Assembly (NCBI GenBank): GCA_016873115.1
Contig: VGYB01000002.1
Coordinates: forward strand, 81,819 to 145,818
DNA length: 64,000 bases
Reading direction: 5' to 3'
From: Planctomycetota bacterium
GTDB taxonomy: Bacteria; Planctomycetota; Phycisphaerae; Phycisphaerales; SM1A02
The notes below the pieces were generated by a model. That model searched no databases, was not told where the DNA came from, and saw nothing but the letters and a program-made list of their open reading frames with translations. The position numbers and the translations under genes are program-made. This document shows, piece by piece, positions 16,790-24,911 of the stretch (positions are counted from its first letter, which is position 1; each line of letters starts with the position of its first letter).

Positions 16790-18406
16790 TCAATCGGTCG
16801 TCGAGGTGGATGGTCGGTCGTCGGCATCGCTCACGACGGCCTCGCCGAGATCGATGTAGCCATCCACCGTGGTGGCGCTTGCATCGACCAGGCGGCTGAG
16901 GAAGGCCGGCAGCACGATGATGCCCACGCCGGCAACGACTGCTGCGGCCTTCGGCCACCAATGCGGCACCGCGACCACATCTTGGCTCTTGGCATTGGGT
17001 GGGTTGACGACCGCTGCGCCGACGAAGCGCAAGTAGTAGACCGCGCCGATCGCCGTGTTCAGGAGCAGGACCGCAGCCAGAGAAGCCTGACCACCCTCGA
17101 ATGCCACGAAGACCAGCACGATCTTCGCAAGCGCTCCGAAGAGGGGAGGGACCCCAAGCAGGCTCAGTGCACTCACGGTGAGCAGGAACGCCAGCACCGG
17201 ATGCGAGGAGCGCAGGCCGGAAAGCGACTCGAAGCTGTCCACTTCCTCGCCCTTGCGCTCGAGCGTCGCGAGCACGGCGAAGGTCGCCACCGTCATGACG
17301 CCGTAGGCGAGCATGAAGAGGTACATCGCACCGATGCCGCCTTGGGGGCCGATGATGACCCCGACGAGCATGTAGCCGCTGTTGGCGATCGACGAGTAGG
17401 CGAGCGTGCGCTTGAGGCTCGTCTGCAGGATGCCCCCGATGTTGCCCAGGAGCATCGTCAGCACGGCCACCATCCAGAGCACCGCCGTGATCGGCTGCGG
17501 GAGGCCCTGGTAGGCGATGCGGATGCCATCATGGTCGACCATGGCGTGGCCCGACCATCCCACCGTGCCGAGCACGGTGACGAGCGCCGAGAATCCGGCG
17601 ATCTTGGGGGTGAACGACAGGAAGGCGGTGACCGGGAGCGGAGCACCCTCGTACACATCCGGCGCGTAGAAGTGCATCGGCACCGCAGCGAGCTTGAAGC
17701 ACAGACCCAGCACCGTGAGGATGGTCCCGAGCAGCGCCGTCGCGCTCAGGCCCGGCCCCGCGGCCTGCTCGGCAAGAAGATCGCGCATGGAAATGAGCTG
17801 CATCGTGCCAGTGGCGCCGTAGAGCATCGCGAAGCCGTAGAGCGTCACGGCGGTGGCAAGCGCACCGAGGAAGAAGTACTTCATCGCCGCTTCCATGCTG
17901 CGACGACCGGTGCGCGCGACCGCCACCATGATGTAGGTCGGCAGGCTCACCAGCTCGAGGCCAAGGAAGAGCCAGATGAGATCCGGTGCACTCATGACGA
18001 GCATCGCACCCGTCAGGCTGAGCAGGAGGAAGGCGTAGTACTCACCGCGCACCACGCGCAGCGCATCGAAGGATGCACGACCGCGCGCGACCGCCTCCTC
18101 GTACCGACGGTCGATCGAGCCCGCCGACACGGCGACCAGGCCGATGCCGATGAGGGCGATGAGCGCCTTGCCATACTTGCCCAGCATGGGGAAGAGCAGG
18201 TTGGCCCCCTGGATGCGCTCGGGGGTCCACACCGCATCCAGAGCGAGGATCGAGGCCACCAGCGCCGCCACGCAGACCCAGGGCACGAGTGAGCGGGTCC
18301 CGGTCGAGCGCGACAGGCCCAGCACGGCCACGAGCATCGAGGCCGCGAACAGCACGATCTCCGGGGCGAGCAGCACCGCCGTCTGGCTCATGTCAACCAC
18401 GGTCAT
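16790..18406 (-). CDS. nuoN: NADH-quinone oxidoreductase subunit N
   Basis: Antiporter-like proton-pumping subunit of the complex I membrane arm. The 538-aa protein has about 14 transmembrane segments and the family core LLSLTGAMLVMSAPDLIWLFLGLELVSLPTYIMVA, read here in two parts, plus a lysine-bearing helix near LCFKLAAVPMHFYAPDVYEGAP and a further lysine in GALAKIVLVFVAF. It is last in the run nuoJ-K-L-M-N and overlaps nuoM by 14 bases. Start choice is uncertain: AGGAGG sits directly against the ATG at 18406, six bases before a GTG at 18400, and 15 bases before an ATG at 18391. The product is the same apart from up to five residues. tRNA-Arg follows after 59 bases. Confidence 0.95.
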   Translation of the reverse strand: MTVVDMSQTAVLLAPEIVLFAASMLVAVLGLSRSTGTRSLVPWVCVAALVASILALDAVWTPERIQGANLLFPMLGKYGKALIALIGIGLVAVSAGSIDRRYEEAVARGRASFDALRVVRGEYYAFLLLSLTGAMLVMSAPDLIWLFLGLELVSLPTYIMVAVARTGRRSMEAAMKYFFLGALATAVTLYGFAMLYGATGTMQLISMRDLLAEQAAGPGLSATALLGTILTVLGLCFKLAAVPMHFYAPDVYEGAPLPVTAFLSFTPKIAGFSALVTVLGTVGWSGHAMVDHDGIRIAYQGLPQPITAVLWMVAVLTMLLGNIGGILQTSLKRTLAYSSIANSGYMLVGVIIGPQGGIGAMYLFMLAYGVMTVATFAVLATLERKGEEVDSFESLSGLRSSHPVLAFLLTVSALSLLGVPPLFGALAKIVLVFVAFEGGQASLAAVLLLNTAIGAVYYLRFVGAAVVNPPNAKSQDVVAVPHWWPKAAAVVAGVGIIVLPAFLSRLVDASATTVDGYIDLGEAVVSDADDRPSTSTTD

Positions 18407-20024
18407 CCTCCTTGGGCTCGGCCTGTGCGGCCTCGGCAGCGTGCGGCTGCGACTTCAGCGCCCGTTCGACGGCAGCGGGGTAGGGCGCCAGGGTGCGCTC
18501 GACCACCGGACCGATCGCCTGGAGCATGGGCTTGGGATAGACGCCGATGAACAGGCACACCAGTGCGAGCGGAACCAGCAGGCCGACTTCGCGACCGGTC
18601 AGGTCACCATGATCTTCGCCGTGTCCGTGGTGACCATGCTTGCCGTGCGTCGCATCCTTCGGCTCGCGCAGCGGACCGAAGACATAGCGTCCGACCAAGA
18701 GCAGCATGTACATGGCACCGAGGACCAGGCCGGTCGCCGCGACGAGAGCGAAGCCCGGACCAAGCAGCCCGGGGTAGCCCGTCGACGCGTCGCCGGTGGC
18801 GATGTAGGTGCCGAAGAGGCAGAGGTACTCGCCGACGAATCCGTTCAGCCCGGGAAGGCCGATCGAACTCATGGTGAAGAACACCATGAAGAAAGCCCAG
18901 ACCGGCATGCGCTTGGCGAGGCCTCCGATCTGGTCCATGTCCTTCACGTGATACCGCTCATAGGCCATCCCGACCAGCAGGAAGAGCGCACCCGTCGAGA
19001 GTCCGTGGTTGATCATGTAGAGCACACTGCCTTGCGCCCCGACGGGATTCAGCGCGAAGAGCCCCAGCATGCAGATGCCGAGGTGGCTGACCGAGGAGTA
19101 GGCAACGAGCTTCTTGGCATCGGTCTGCACCCAGCAGATGAGCGCCGCATAGACGACCGCCACCGTGCACAGCACGGACGCGAGCACGGCCAGTGCGGCA
19201 CCGCCCTCGGGAGCCATGGGCAAGGCAAGGCGGAAGACGCCGTAGGTGCCGAGCTTGAGGAGCGTGCCGGCGAGGATGACCGAGCCAGCCGTCGGTGCTT
19301 GGGTGTGGGCCAAGGGCAGCCAGGTGTGCACCGGAAAGAGCGGGATCTTGACGGCGAAGCCCGCCAGCAAGGCAGCGAAGAGCCAGAACTGGGTGTTGGC
19401 GGGAAGCCGAACGCTGGCGAAGGTCGACAGCGTGGCCATGTCCCAGCTCCAGAGCCCCGTCGAGGCATGGTGCTGCCAACCCACGAAGAGGATCGAGCCG
19501 AGGAAGAACAGCGACCCCAGGAAGGTGTAGAGGAACAGCTTCTGCGCCGCTTGGCGCCGTTCGGGTCCGCCCCAGATCGCGATGATGAAGAGCAGCGGCA
19601 CGAGGGTGAACTCGTAACCGACATAGAACAGCAGCACATCACGCGCCGCGAAGGCCAGCAGGATGCTGGCGTGCAGCAGCATGAACCAACCGTAGTACTC
19701 ACGCTGACGCTCGGAGATCGCGGTCCACGAACCGATCACGCAGATCGGGATCAGGAACGCCTCGAGCAGCGCGAGCAAGAGGCTCACGGAATCGAAGCCG
19801 ACCCCGAGCGTGGCGTTGATCGACTCGAGCCACGCGCAGCCACACGGCTCCGGGAAGATCGCGCCGGTCGACCACGCCGGGAACTGCCAGGCAAAGGCGA
19901 CCAACGCACCGAGGCTGGCGAGCGAACCGAGGGCAGCCAGGCTGCGCGCCGCCCGTGCGCTGGCCACGGCGATCACCGCAGCGGTCGCGACAGGAATCAG
20001 GATGGACGCCCAGATGAGGTTCAT
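18393..20024 (-). CDS. nuoM: NADH-quinone oxidoreductase subunit M
   Basis: Second antiporter-like subunit of complex I. The 543-aa protein has about 14 transmembrane segments, with LLFYVGYEFTLVPLLFII (conserved Glu and Pro), FAVKIPLFPVHTWLPLAHTQAPTAGS (conserved Lys and the HTWLP motif), KKLVAYSSVSHLG and GLPGLNGFVGE. The 556-residue open frame begins at 20063, but the ATG at 20024 has GGGAG ten bases upstream and starts at the first membrane helix. It begins two bases after the nuoL stop. An unusual His-rich cytoplasmic or periplasmic loop (HGKHGHHGHGEDHGD, about residues 457-472) lies just before the last helices and mirrors similar loops in nuoL. Confidence 0.96.
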   Translation of the reverse strand: MNLIWASILIPVATAAVIAVASARAARSLAALGSLASLGALVAFAWQFPAWSTGAIFPEPCGCAWLESINATLGVGFDSVSLLLALLEAFLIPICVIGSWTAISERQREYYGWFMLLHASILLAFAARDVLLFYVGYEFTLVPLLFIIAIWGGPERRQAAQKLFLYTFLGSLFFLGSILFVGWQHHASTGLWSWDMATLSTFASVRLPANTQFWLFAALLAGFAVKIPLFPVHTWLPLAHTQAPTAGSVILAGTLLKLGTYGVFRLALPMAPEGGAALAVLASVLCTVAVVYAALICWVQTDAKKLVAYSSVSHLGICMLGLFALNPVGAQGSVLYMINHGLSTGALFLLVGMAYERYHVKDMDQIGGLAKRMPVWAFFMVFFTMSSIGLPGLNGFVGEYLCLFGTYIATGDASTGYPGLLGPGFALVAATGLVLGAMYMLLLVGRYVFGPLREPKDATHGKHGHHGHGEDHGDLTGREVGLLVPLALVCLFIGVYPKPMLQAIGPVVERTLAPYPAAVERALKSQPHAAEAAQAEPKEDDRG

Positions 20025-20026
20025 GT

Positions 20027-22258
20027 TCAGTTCGCTCCCCGCAACCAGATCCAGATCACCCATGCAGCGACCAGCGCCACGCCGCCAGCCATGGTGACGG
20101 CGTAGCCCTGCACCACACCGCCATACAAGGGCCGGAAGAGCCGCCCGACGGCAGCGGGAAGGGCACCGAGGCCATTGACGATGCCGGCATCGAGCAGGAG
20201 GTCATCGATCGCCGCAAGGATGTTGGCGATCACGCGCAACGGCAGCCGGATCACCCAGTCGTAGAACTCGTCGACCATCCACTTGCGCTCGGCACCGACC
20301 ACGATCCACCGGGTGGCGACAGAACCCATCAGCGTGCGGCGCAAGGCGTCGGCAGCGCCACGATTGACGAGATGGAGGTAGAGCGATACCAGGATGCCCG
20401 CGATGCACGCGAGCGAACCGAGTCGTCCAACAGCGGTGTGGGCATCCATGCCGAGCACCAGGTGACCGTGGCCGGCGTGGGCGGGATCGGCACCGGCAAC
20501 ATTCGGCGCTGCAGCGTGATCATCATGCGACCCGTGCGACTCGGCAGGGGCGCCCTGGTACGCGCTCGACTGCTTGACCTGGGTCTTGACCCAGTTGCGC
20601 TCGTCATGGTTGAGCATCGTTCGGTAGCTCGGCCAGCCAGCGAGGATCGCTCCGACGGCAATCAGCACGAGCGGTACGCGGATGGCCCAGCGGGGTGCGT
20701 GCGGATGGAACTCACCGTGATGGCCACGGCCGCCATGCGCCGCCGGCGAACCATGCGCATCGCGAGCGTGATCATGGCCGTGATCGTCATGGCCATGGTG
20801 CTCATCGCCGGGCTCGTACTTGACCGGCCCGAAGAAGACCCGGAAGCCGACGCGGAAGGTGTAGTACGCCGTCAGGGCTGCCACCACCAGGCCGATCCAT
20901 CCCAGGACATGGACCCGTTCATCCCTGGCCGTGAAGGCCGAGACGAGGATCTCGTCCTTGCTGAAGAACGCGGCCGTGAACGGGAACGCAGCGAGCCAGA
21001 AGCAGCCGAGTACGGCCAGCCAGCTCACGAGCCGGAAGCCCGGCACCTTGCTCAAGCCGCTGAGCTTGCGGATGTCGAGTTGACCCGCGAAGCCGTGCAT
21101 CACGGCGCCAGCCGTCAGGAAGAGCAGCGCCTTGAAGAACGCATGCGTGAAGACGTGGTACGAGGCACCGAATGATGTGCCCACCCCAAGGCCGAGGAAC
21201 ATGTAGCCCAGCTGGGAGATCGTCGAGTACGCCCAGATGCGCTTCATGTCGTACTGCGCCATGCCGATGGTGGCCGCGAGGAGCGCGGTCAGGCCACCGA
21301 CCCAGGCCACCGCAGCCATGGCATCGGGATTGACGACGAAGAGGGGGAACATCCTCGCAATCAGGAACACACCGGCGGTGACCATGGTCGCCGCGTGGAT
21401 GAGTGCCGACACCGGGGTCGGGCCTTCCATGGCATCCGGAAGCCAGACATACAGCGGCAACTGCGCACTCTTGCCAAACGCGCCAAGCATCAGCAGCCAG
21501 GGGATGGCCTGGGCAGTCCACTCGCTGCTTGCCGGCGCACCGTCGATCGCCTTCCACAGCGCTGCATACTCGACGGTGCCGTAGCACTGCCAGATCAGGA
21601 AGAGGGCGAGTGCCAGGCCAAGGTCGCCGACTCGGTTGACGATGAAGGCCTTCTTCGCGGCGGCGACGGCTTCGGGCTTGGTGAAGTAGTAGCCAATGAG
21701 CAGGTAGCTCGCGAGACCGACCCCTTCCCAGCCCAGGTAGAGCATGACGAGGTTGCCGCCCATGACCAGGCAAGCCATCGCGAAGAGGAAGATGCTCACG
21801 CCTCCGAAGAAGCGCGTGTAGCCCTTGCCGACATCGGACTCCATGTACTCGCTGCCGTAGAGCGCGATGAGCGTGCCCAGCCCAGTGACGAAGAGCATCC
21901 AGAAGATGGTCAGGCGGTCGATGTACAGATCGACATTCGCGCTGATGCCGTGGAAGCGGCTGCCGTCACCCCAGGTCCAGCTGATCCAGTCGAAGAGATT
22001 GACGACGACCGGCGTCTCGCCGACGGCGCCCTGCAGGCGCAGGATCGTCGCAAAGGCGCCACCCAGCGCCGCGATCGTGAGCACGGCAGGCAGCTTCGAA
22101 CGGATCTTCATCCAGTCGCAGAGGAGGCAGAGCACCCCGCTGACCAAGGGCAGCAGCAGGGCGAGACCGGCCCAACGGAGCTCAGGTGCGGCGTGGGCAT
22201 CGAGCGGGCCCTCGGCGAGCGCGAGGATCGACGACAGCATCGCGGGCGCAACGATCAT
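20027..22258 (-). CDS. nuoL: NADH-quinone oxidoreductase subunit L
   Basis: The largest antiporter-like subunit, with the long lateral helix that spans the membrane arm. The 743-aa protein is longer than the roughly 610-650 usual for NuoL. The core includes YLGWEGVGLASYLLIGYY, FGKSAQLPLYVWLPDAMEGPTPVSALIHAATMVTAG (read here in parts) and KRIWAYSTISQLGYM. The extra length lies in two His-rich inserts, about 481-525 (EHHGHDDHGHDHARDAHG, then HGGRGHHGEFHPH) and about 566-596 (SHGSHDDHAAAP, then HAGHGH), between the distal helices. The C-terminal 100 residues carry VVGAERKWMVDEFYDWVI, typical of the region that joins the lateral helix. The start overlaps the nuoK stop as ATGA at 22255-22258. Confidence 0.96.
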   Translation of the reverse strand: MIVAPAMLSSILALAEGPLDAHAAPELRWAGLALLLPLVSGVLCLLCDWMKIRSKLPAVLTIAALGGAFATILRLQGAVGETPVVVNLFDWISWTWGDGSRFHGISANVDLYIDRLTIFWMLFVTGLGTLIALYGSEYMESDVGKGYTRFFGGVSIFLFAMACLVMGGNLVMLYLGWEGVGLASYLLIGYYFTKPEAVAAAKKAFIVNRVGDLGLALALFLIWQCYGTVEYAALWKAIDGAPASSEWTAQAIPWLLMLGAFGKSAQLPLYVWLPDAMEGPTPVSALIHAATMVTAGVFLIARMFPLFVVNPDAMAAVAWVGGLTALLAATIGMAQYDMKRIWAYSTISQLGYMFLGLGVGTSFGASYHVFTHAFFKALLFLTAGAVMHGFAGQLDIRKLSGLSKVPGFRLVSWLAVLGCFWLAAFPFTAAFFSKDEILVSAFTARDERVHVLGWIGLVVAALTAYYTFRVGFRVFFGPVKYEPGDEHHGHDDHGHDHARDAHGSPAAHGGRGHHGEFHPHAPRWAIRVPLVLIAVGAILAGWPSYRTMLNHDERNWVKTQVKQSSAYQGAPAESHGSHDDHAAAPNVAGADPAHAGHGHLVLGMDAHTAVGRLGSLACIAGILVSLYLHLVNRGAADALRRTLMGSVATRWIVVGAERKWMVDEFYDWVIRLPLRVIANILAAIDDLLLDAGIVNGLGALPAAVGRLFRPLYGGVVQGYAVTMAGGVALVAAWVIWIWLRGAN

Positions 22259-22593
22259 GACTCAGCGAGTTCCTTCCACGCTTCGGCGCTCAGGGTTTCC
22301 TTGCGTCGGTAGAGCAGCACCACCAGACCAAGCGCCAACGCGGCTTCGGCAGCAGCGACCGTCAGGATGAAGATCACGAACACCTGCCCCGAAAGGTCCA
22401 TGTGCTGGCGTCCGTAGGAGATCATCGCGAGGCCTGCCCCTTGGAACATGAGCTCGGTGCAGAGGAACATGGTGATCATGTTGCGCCGGCTGAGGAAGCC
22501 AACGATCCCCACGGCGAACAGGATGGCGCTGGCGAGAAGGCCGAGCACCACCAGCGGATCGCCCGGGGGGAGTTGCTGATCGATGGAGATCAT
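22255..22593 (-). CDS. nuoK: NADH-quinone oxidoreductase subunit K
   Basis: Small proton-channel subunit of complex I with three transmembrane helices. The 112-aa length is normal. It shows LFAVGIVGFLSRRNMITMFLCTELMFQGAGLAMI (read here in parts), holding the conserved membrane glutamate in CTELM, and the second Glu in VAAAEAALALGL. Both junctions are four-base ATGA overlaps, with nuoJ upstream and nuoL downstream, indicating coupled translation of the membrane arm subunits. Confidence 0.96.
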   Translation of the reverse strand: MISIDQQLPPGDPLVVLGLLASAILFAVGIVGFLSRRNMITMFLCTELMFQGAGLAMISYGRQHMDLSGQVFVIFILTVAAAEAALALGLVVLLYRRKETLSAEAWKELAES

Positions 22594-23567
22594 GTTCGGT
22601 CTCCCGCGAGGTCGGCGTCTTCGACATTCACGCGCGGCAGGCCAGCAGCCGCCCGCCGGTCATCCTCGGCCATGTCGGTCTGGCGGCGTGCCAGCACCAC
22701 GGCACCGAGCATCGCCATGAGCAGGATCACGCCGGCGAGTTCGAGGCTGCCCGGATACGAGGTGACGAGTTCCCATCCCAGCGAGGTGCTGTTCACCGGA
22801 AGGTCCGATGCCCTCAGCACGGTCTCGTGTCGCGTGCCATCCGCAAGCGTGACCGGCATCATCGCCGTGCGACCGTCCTGGGCGACCTCCAACCCGCCAG
22901 CAGGCGACCACCCCATGGGGTCCTTGCCGGCGGCGGCGAGTTCGACCGTGATGCGTTCCTTGACCAGCTCAGGCATCCCACGCATGCGGTTCCACGCAGC
23001 GGCGTTCGCCCGGGCCTCGACCATGGCTGCGGGCTGCTTGGTCGTGCGTACATCGTCCACCACGCTCGCCAAGGATGCCAGCAGCACGAAGCCGCACAGC
23101 ACCGCAGCTGCCGGCTCGCGCGAGACGCGGTCGTAGGCCACGCTCGGCCCGCCGGCATCAGGTGCCTGCTGCGCCAGCATGAGCACGAACATGTAGGTGA
23201 TGAGGATCGCCCCGGCGTAGACGATGATCAGCGAGAACGCCATGAACTCCGCACCCATCACGAGGAACGCCACGGCACCGGCCACGACGACGAGCACGAA
23301 GTAGAGCGCCGCGAACACCGGCCGCGTGGTGGTGATGACCCGTACCGCGGCTGCCGTGGCCATGGCCACCGTGAGCGACATGATCGCCACGCGAGGGTCG
23401 AAACCAAGGGCACCAGAGGCTTGGACGCCCTGAACAAGCAGCCAGGCAAGGCCGGCAAGGCCAAGGATGGTCGCGCCGAGGCGGGCCTTGCCCGTGGGCT
23501 GCCGAAGCAGCAGGAACAGCCCGACGGCGCAGATCGCTGACGCGGCGTACAAGAGTGGGGGGATCAT
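22590..23567 (-). CDS. nuoJ: NADH-quinone oxidoreductase subunit J with enlarged loop
   Basis: Membrane subunit J of complex I. The first 160 residues match the family: four helices, including LVVVAGAVAFLVMGAEFMAFSLIIVYAGAILITYMFVLML, read in parts, with the pi-bulge helix region. The product is 325 aa against about 165-200 in most bacteria. The surplus is a soluble loop of roughly 100 residues (about 190-290) between the fourth and last helices. The ATG at 23567 is followed directly by the first hydrophobic helix; the frame is open to 23726, but that part encodes Arg-rich sequence with no helix. It is the first gene of this nuo block, and the next gene upstream (pgsA) is divergent, so nuoA-I are not linked here. 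Confidence 0.93.
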   Translation of the reverse strand: MIPPLLYAASAICAVGLFLLLRQPTGKARLGATILGLAGLAWLLVQGVQASGALGFDPRVAIMSLTVAMATAAAVRVITTTRPVFAALYFVLVVVAGAVAFLVMGAEFMAFSLIIVYAGAILITYMFVLMLAQQAPDAGGPSVAYDRVSREPAAAVLCGFVLLASLASVVDDVRTTKQPAAMVEARANAAAWNRMRGMPELVKERITVELAAAGKDPMGWSPAGGLEVAQDGRTAMMPVTLADGTRHETVLRASDLPVNSTSLGWELVTSYPGSLELAGVILLMAMLGAVVLARRQTDMAEDDRRAAAGLPRVNVEDADLAGDRT

Positions 23568-23694
23568 GCTGGTGAGGTTCGGGGGCGAGGCACCCTTTGG
23601 GCCGCGCGCGCGGAGCCCTCCAGGGTCGCGCAAAGATAGACGCGCTGCGCCACGCCCGCAACTTATGCGGACGCTCGGCCGTAGCATCGCATGC

Positions 23695-24303
23695 ATGGAC
23701 CGGCGACAACTGCCCAACCTCATCACGATGAGCCGGCTGGTCCTGGCGGTCGTCTATTTCTCCCTGATGCTCGATCTGGTGCACGGCTGGTCAGGCCTCG
23801 AGCCGGCCGAGCGAGCAGAGAGGGCCATTGCGGCCGGATGGGTGTTCGGCGTTGCGGCTGCCACGGATTTCCTCGACGGCTACTTCGCACGGCGATTCAA
23901 TGCCATCAGCGCCTTCGGACGCATCATGGATCCCTTCGTGGACAAGGTCCTCGTGCTCGGCGCGCTCGTGGTGGTGGTCGAGCCGCTGTGCCCCGGATCG
24001 GGGGTGAAGCCATGGATGGTGATCGCGATCCTCTCGCGCGAACTCTTCGTCACGAGCCTGCGCGCCAGCATGGAAGCGCAGGGCATGCCTTGCCCAGCGG
24101 ACCGATGGGGCAAGTGGAAGATGACGGCGCAGTCGCTGGCGATCCCCTTCGCGGGCGTGGCGGCGGCGGGGGCCTTCCCGAATCTTGGCGTCTCCAACGA
24201 AACCTTCGTCCCGATCACCCACTGGTTCGTGGTGTTCACGGTGGTCTTCACGCTCTTCAGCGCGCTGCCGTACATCGTGCGTTCCCGGGAGGCATGGCGA
24301 TGA
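23695..24303 (+). CDS. pgsA: CDP-diacylglycerol--glycerol-3-phosphate 3-phosphatidyltransferase
   Basis: Makes phosphatidylglycerol phosphate from CDP-diacylglycerol and glycerol-3-phosphate at the inner membrane. The 202-aa protein has the complete CDP-alcohol phosphotransferase signature, DFLDGYFAR followed by FGRIMDPFVDK (spacing DxxDGxxARx8Gx3Dx3D), with all four metal-binding aspartates, and about five transmembrane helices. The opening PNLITMSRLVLA is typical of PgsA. The ATG at 23695 was chosen because upstream codons are Arg/Pro-rich and overlap the divergent nuoJ promoter area. The stop overlaps the ATG of pgpA, whose product performs the next step, so the two genes form a phosphatidylglycerol operon. 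Confidence 0.93.
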   Translation: MDRRQLPNLITMSRLVLAVVYFSLMLDLVHGWSGLEPAERAERAIAAGWVFGVAAATDFLDGYFARRFNAISAFGRIMDPFVDKVLVLGALVVVVEPLCPGSGVKPWMVIAILSRELFVTSLRASMEAQGMPCPADRWGKWKMTAQSLAIPFAGVAAAGAFPNLGVSNETFVPITHWFVVFTVVFTLFSALPYIVRSREAWR

Positions 24304-24869
24304 GCGCCGGTTCTCGTCGGCCCATCGGCTTGGGGCGCGCAGCAACCTTCTGGCTCACGGCGGGTGGACTCGGCCTGATGCGTCCAGCCCCGGGCACCTG
24401 GGGAAGCCTTCCGCCGGCAGCGCTGGTGTGCCTCATGCTGGGCTTCGGTGCACCGATGTGGTCGACGGTGCTGGCACTCGTCACGCTGTGCCTGGTCTCG
24501 ACATGGGCGTGCATCCGGTGGGGCGACGATGGCGAGCGCTGCTTCGGTGCGAAGGATGCCTCGAGCATCGTGATCGACGAGGTCGCCGGCGGTGCCGTCG
24601 CAGCCATGCCCTTGGCGTTCATCGATGGTGCCGGCTGGATCGAATCCGTGGTGCTGAGCGGGCTGTCGTTCCTGCTGTTCCGCGCCTTCGACATCCGGAA
24701 GCCGGGGCCGATCCGCCTGATGCAGCGATGGCGCGGCGGACTGGGCGTGGTGGCCGACGATCTTGCGGCAGGATCGCTCGCCGGCGTGGTGATCATGGTC
24801 TTCACCCCACAATTACTCGCCCTTGCGGCATCAGTGGCTGCAGCCATCAGCGGAACCCCAGCGACATAG
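24300..24869 (+). CDS. pgpA: Phosphatidylglycerophosphatase A
   Basis: Dephosphorylates phosphatidylglycerol phosphate to phosphatidylglycerol, the step after PgsA. The 189-aa membrane protein shows the family motifs LGLMRPAPGTWGSL near the N-terminus, DASSIVIDEVAGG in the middle, and LLFRAFDIRKPGPI followed by GGLGVVADDLAAG, which supply the acidic metal-binding residues. The ATG at 24300 overlaps the pgsA stop as ATGA, with GGGAGG seven bases before it; an ATG two codons upstream at 24294 is possible. The pairing with pgsA makes the assignment secure. No terminator is evident in the 42 bases before the convergent lysA. Confidence 0.94.
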   Translation: MSAGSRRPIGLGRAATFWLTAGGLGLMRPAPGTWGSLPPAALVCLMLGFGAPMWSTVLALVTLCLVSTWACIRWGDDGERCFGAKDASSIVIDEVAGGAVAAMPLAFIDGAGWIESVVLSGLSFLLFRAFDIRKPGPIRLMQRWRGGLGVVADDLAAGSLAGVVIMVFTPQLLALAASVAAAISGTPAT

Positions 24870-24911
24870 TGGCGCGACGCGGCGCACCGTCGACCGGACC
24901 GGCGTGCCGAG

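Noticed and set aside
18144..20105. 653-aa plus-strand frame
   Set aside because: Antisense to nuoM and nuoN; strongly charged composition is the mirror of membrane-helix codons.
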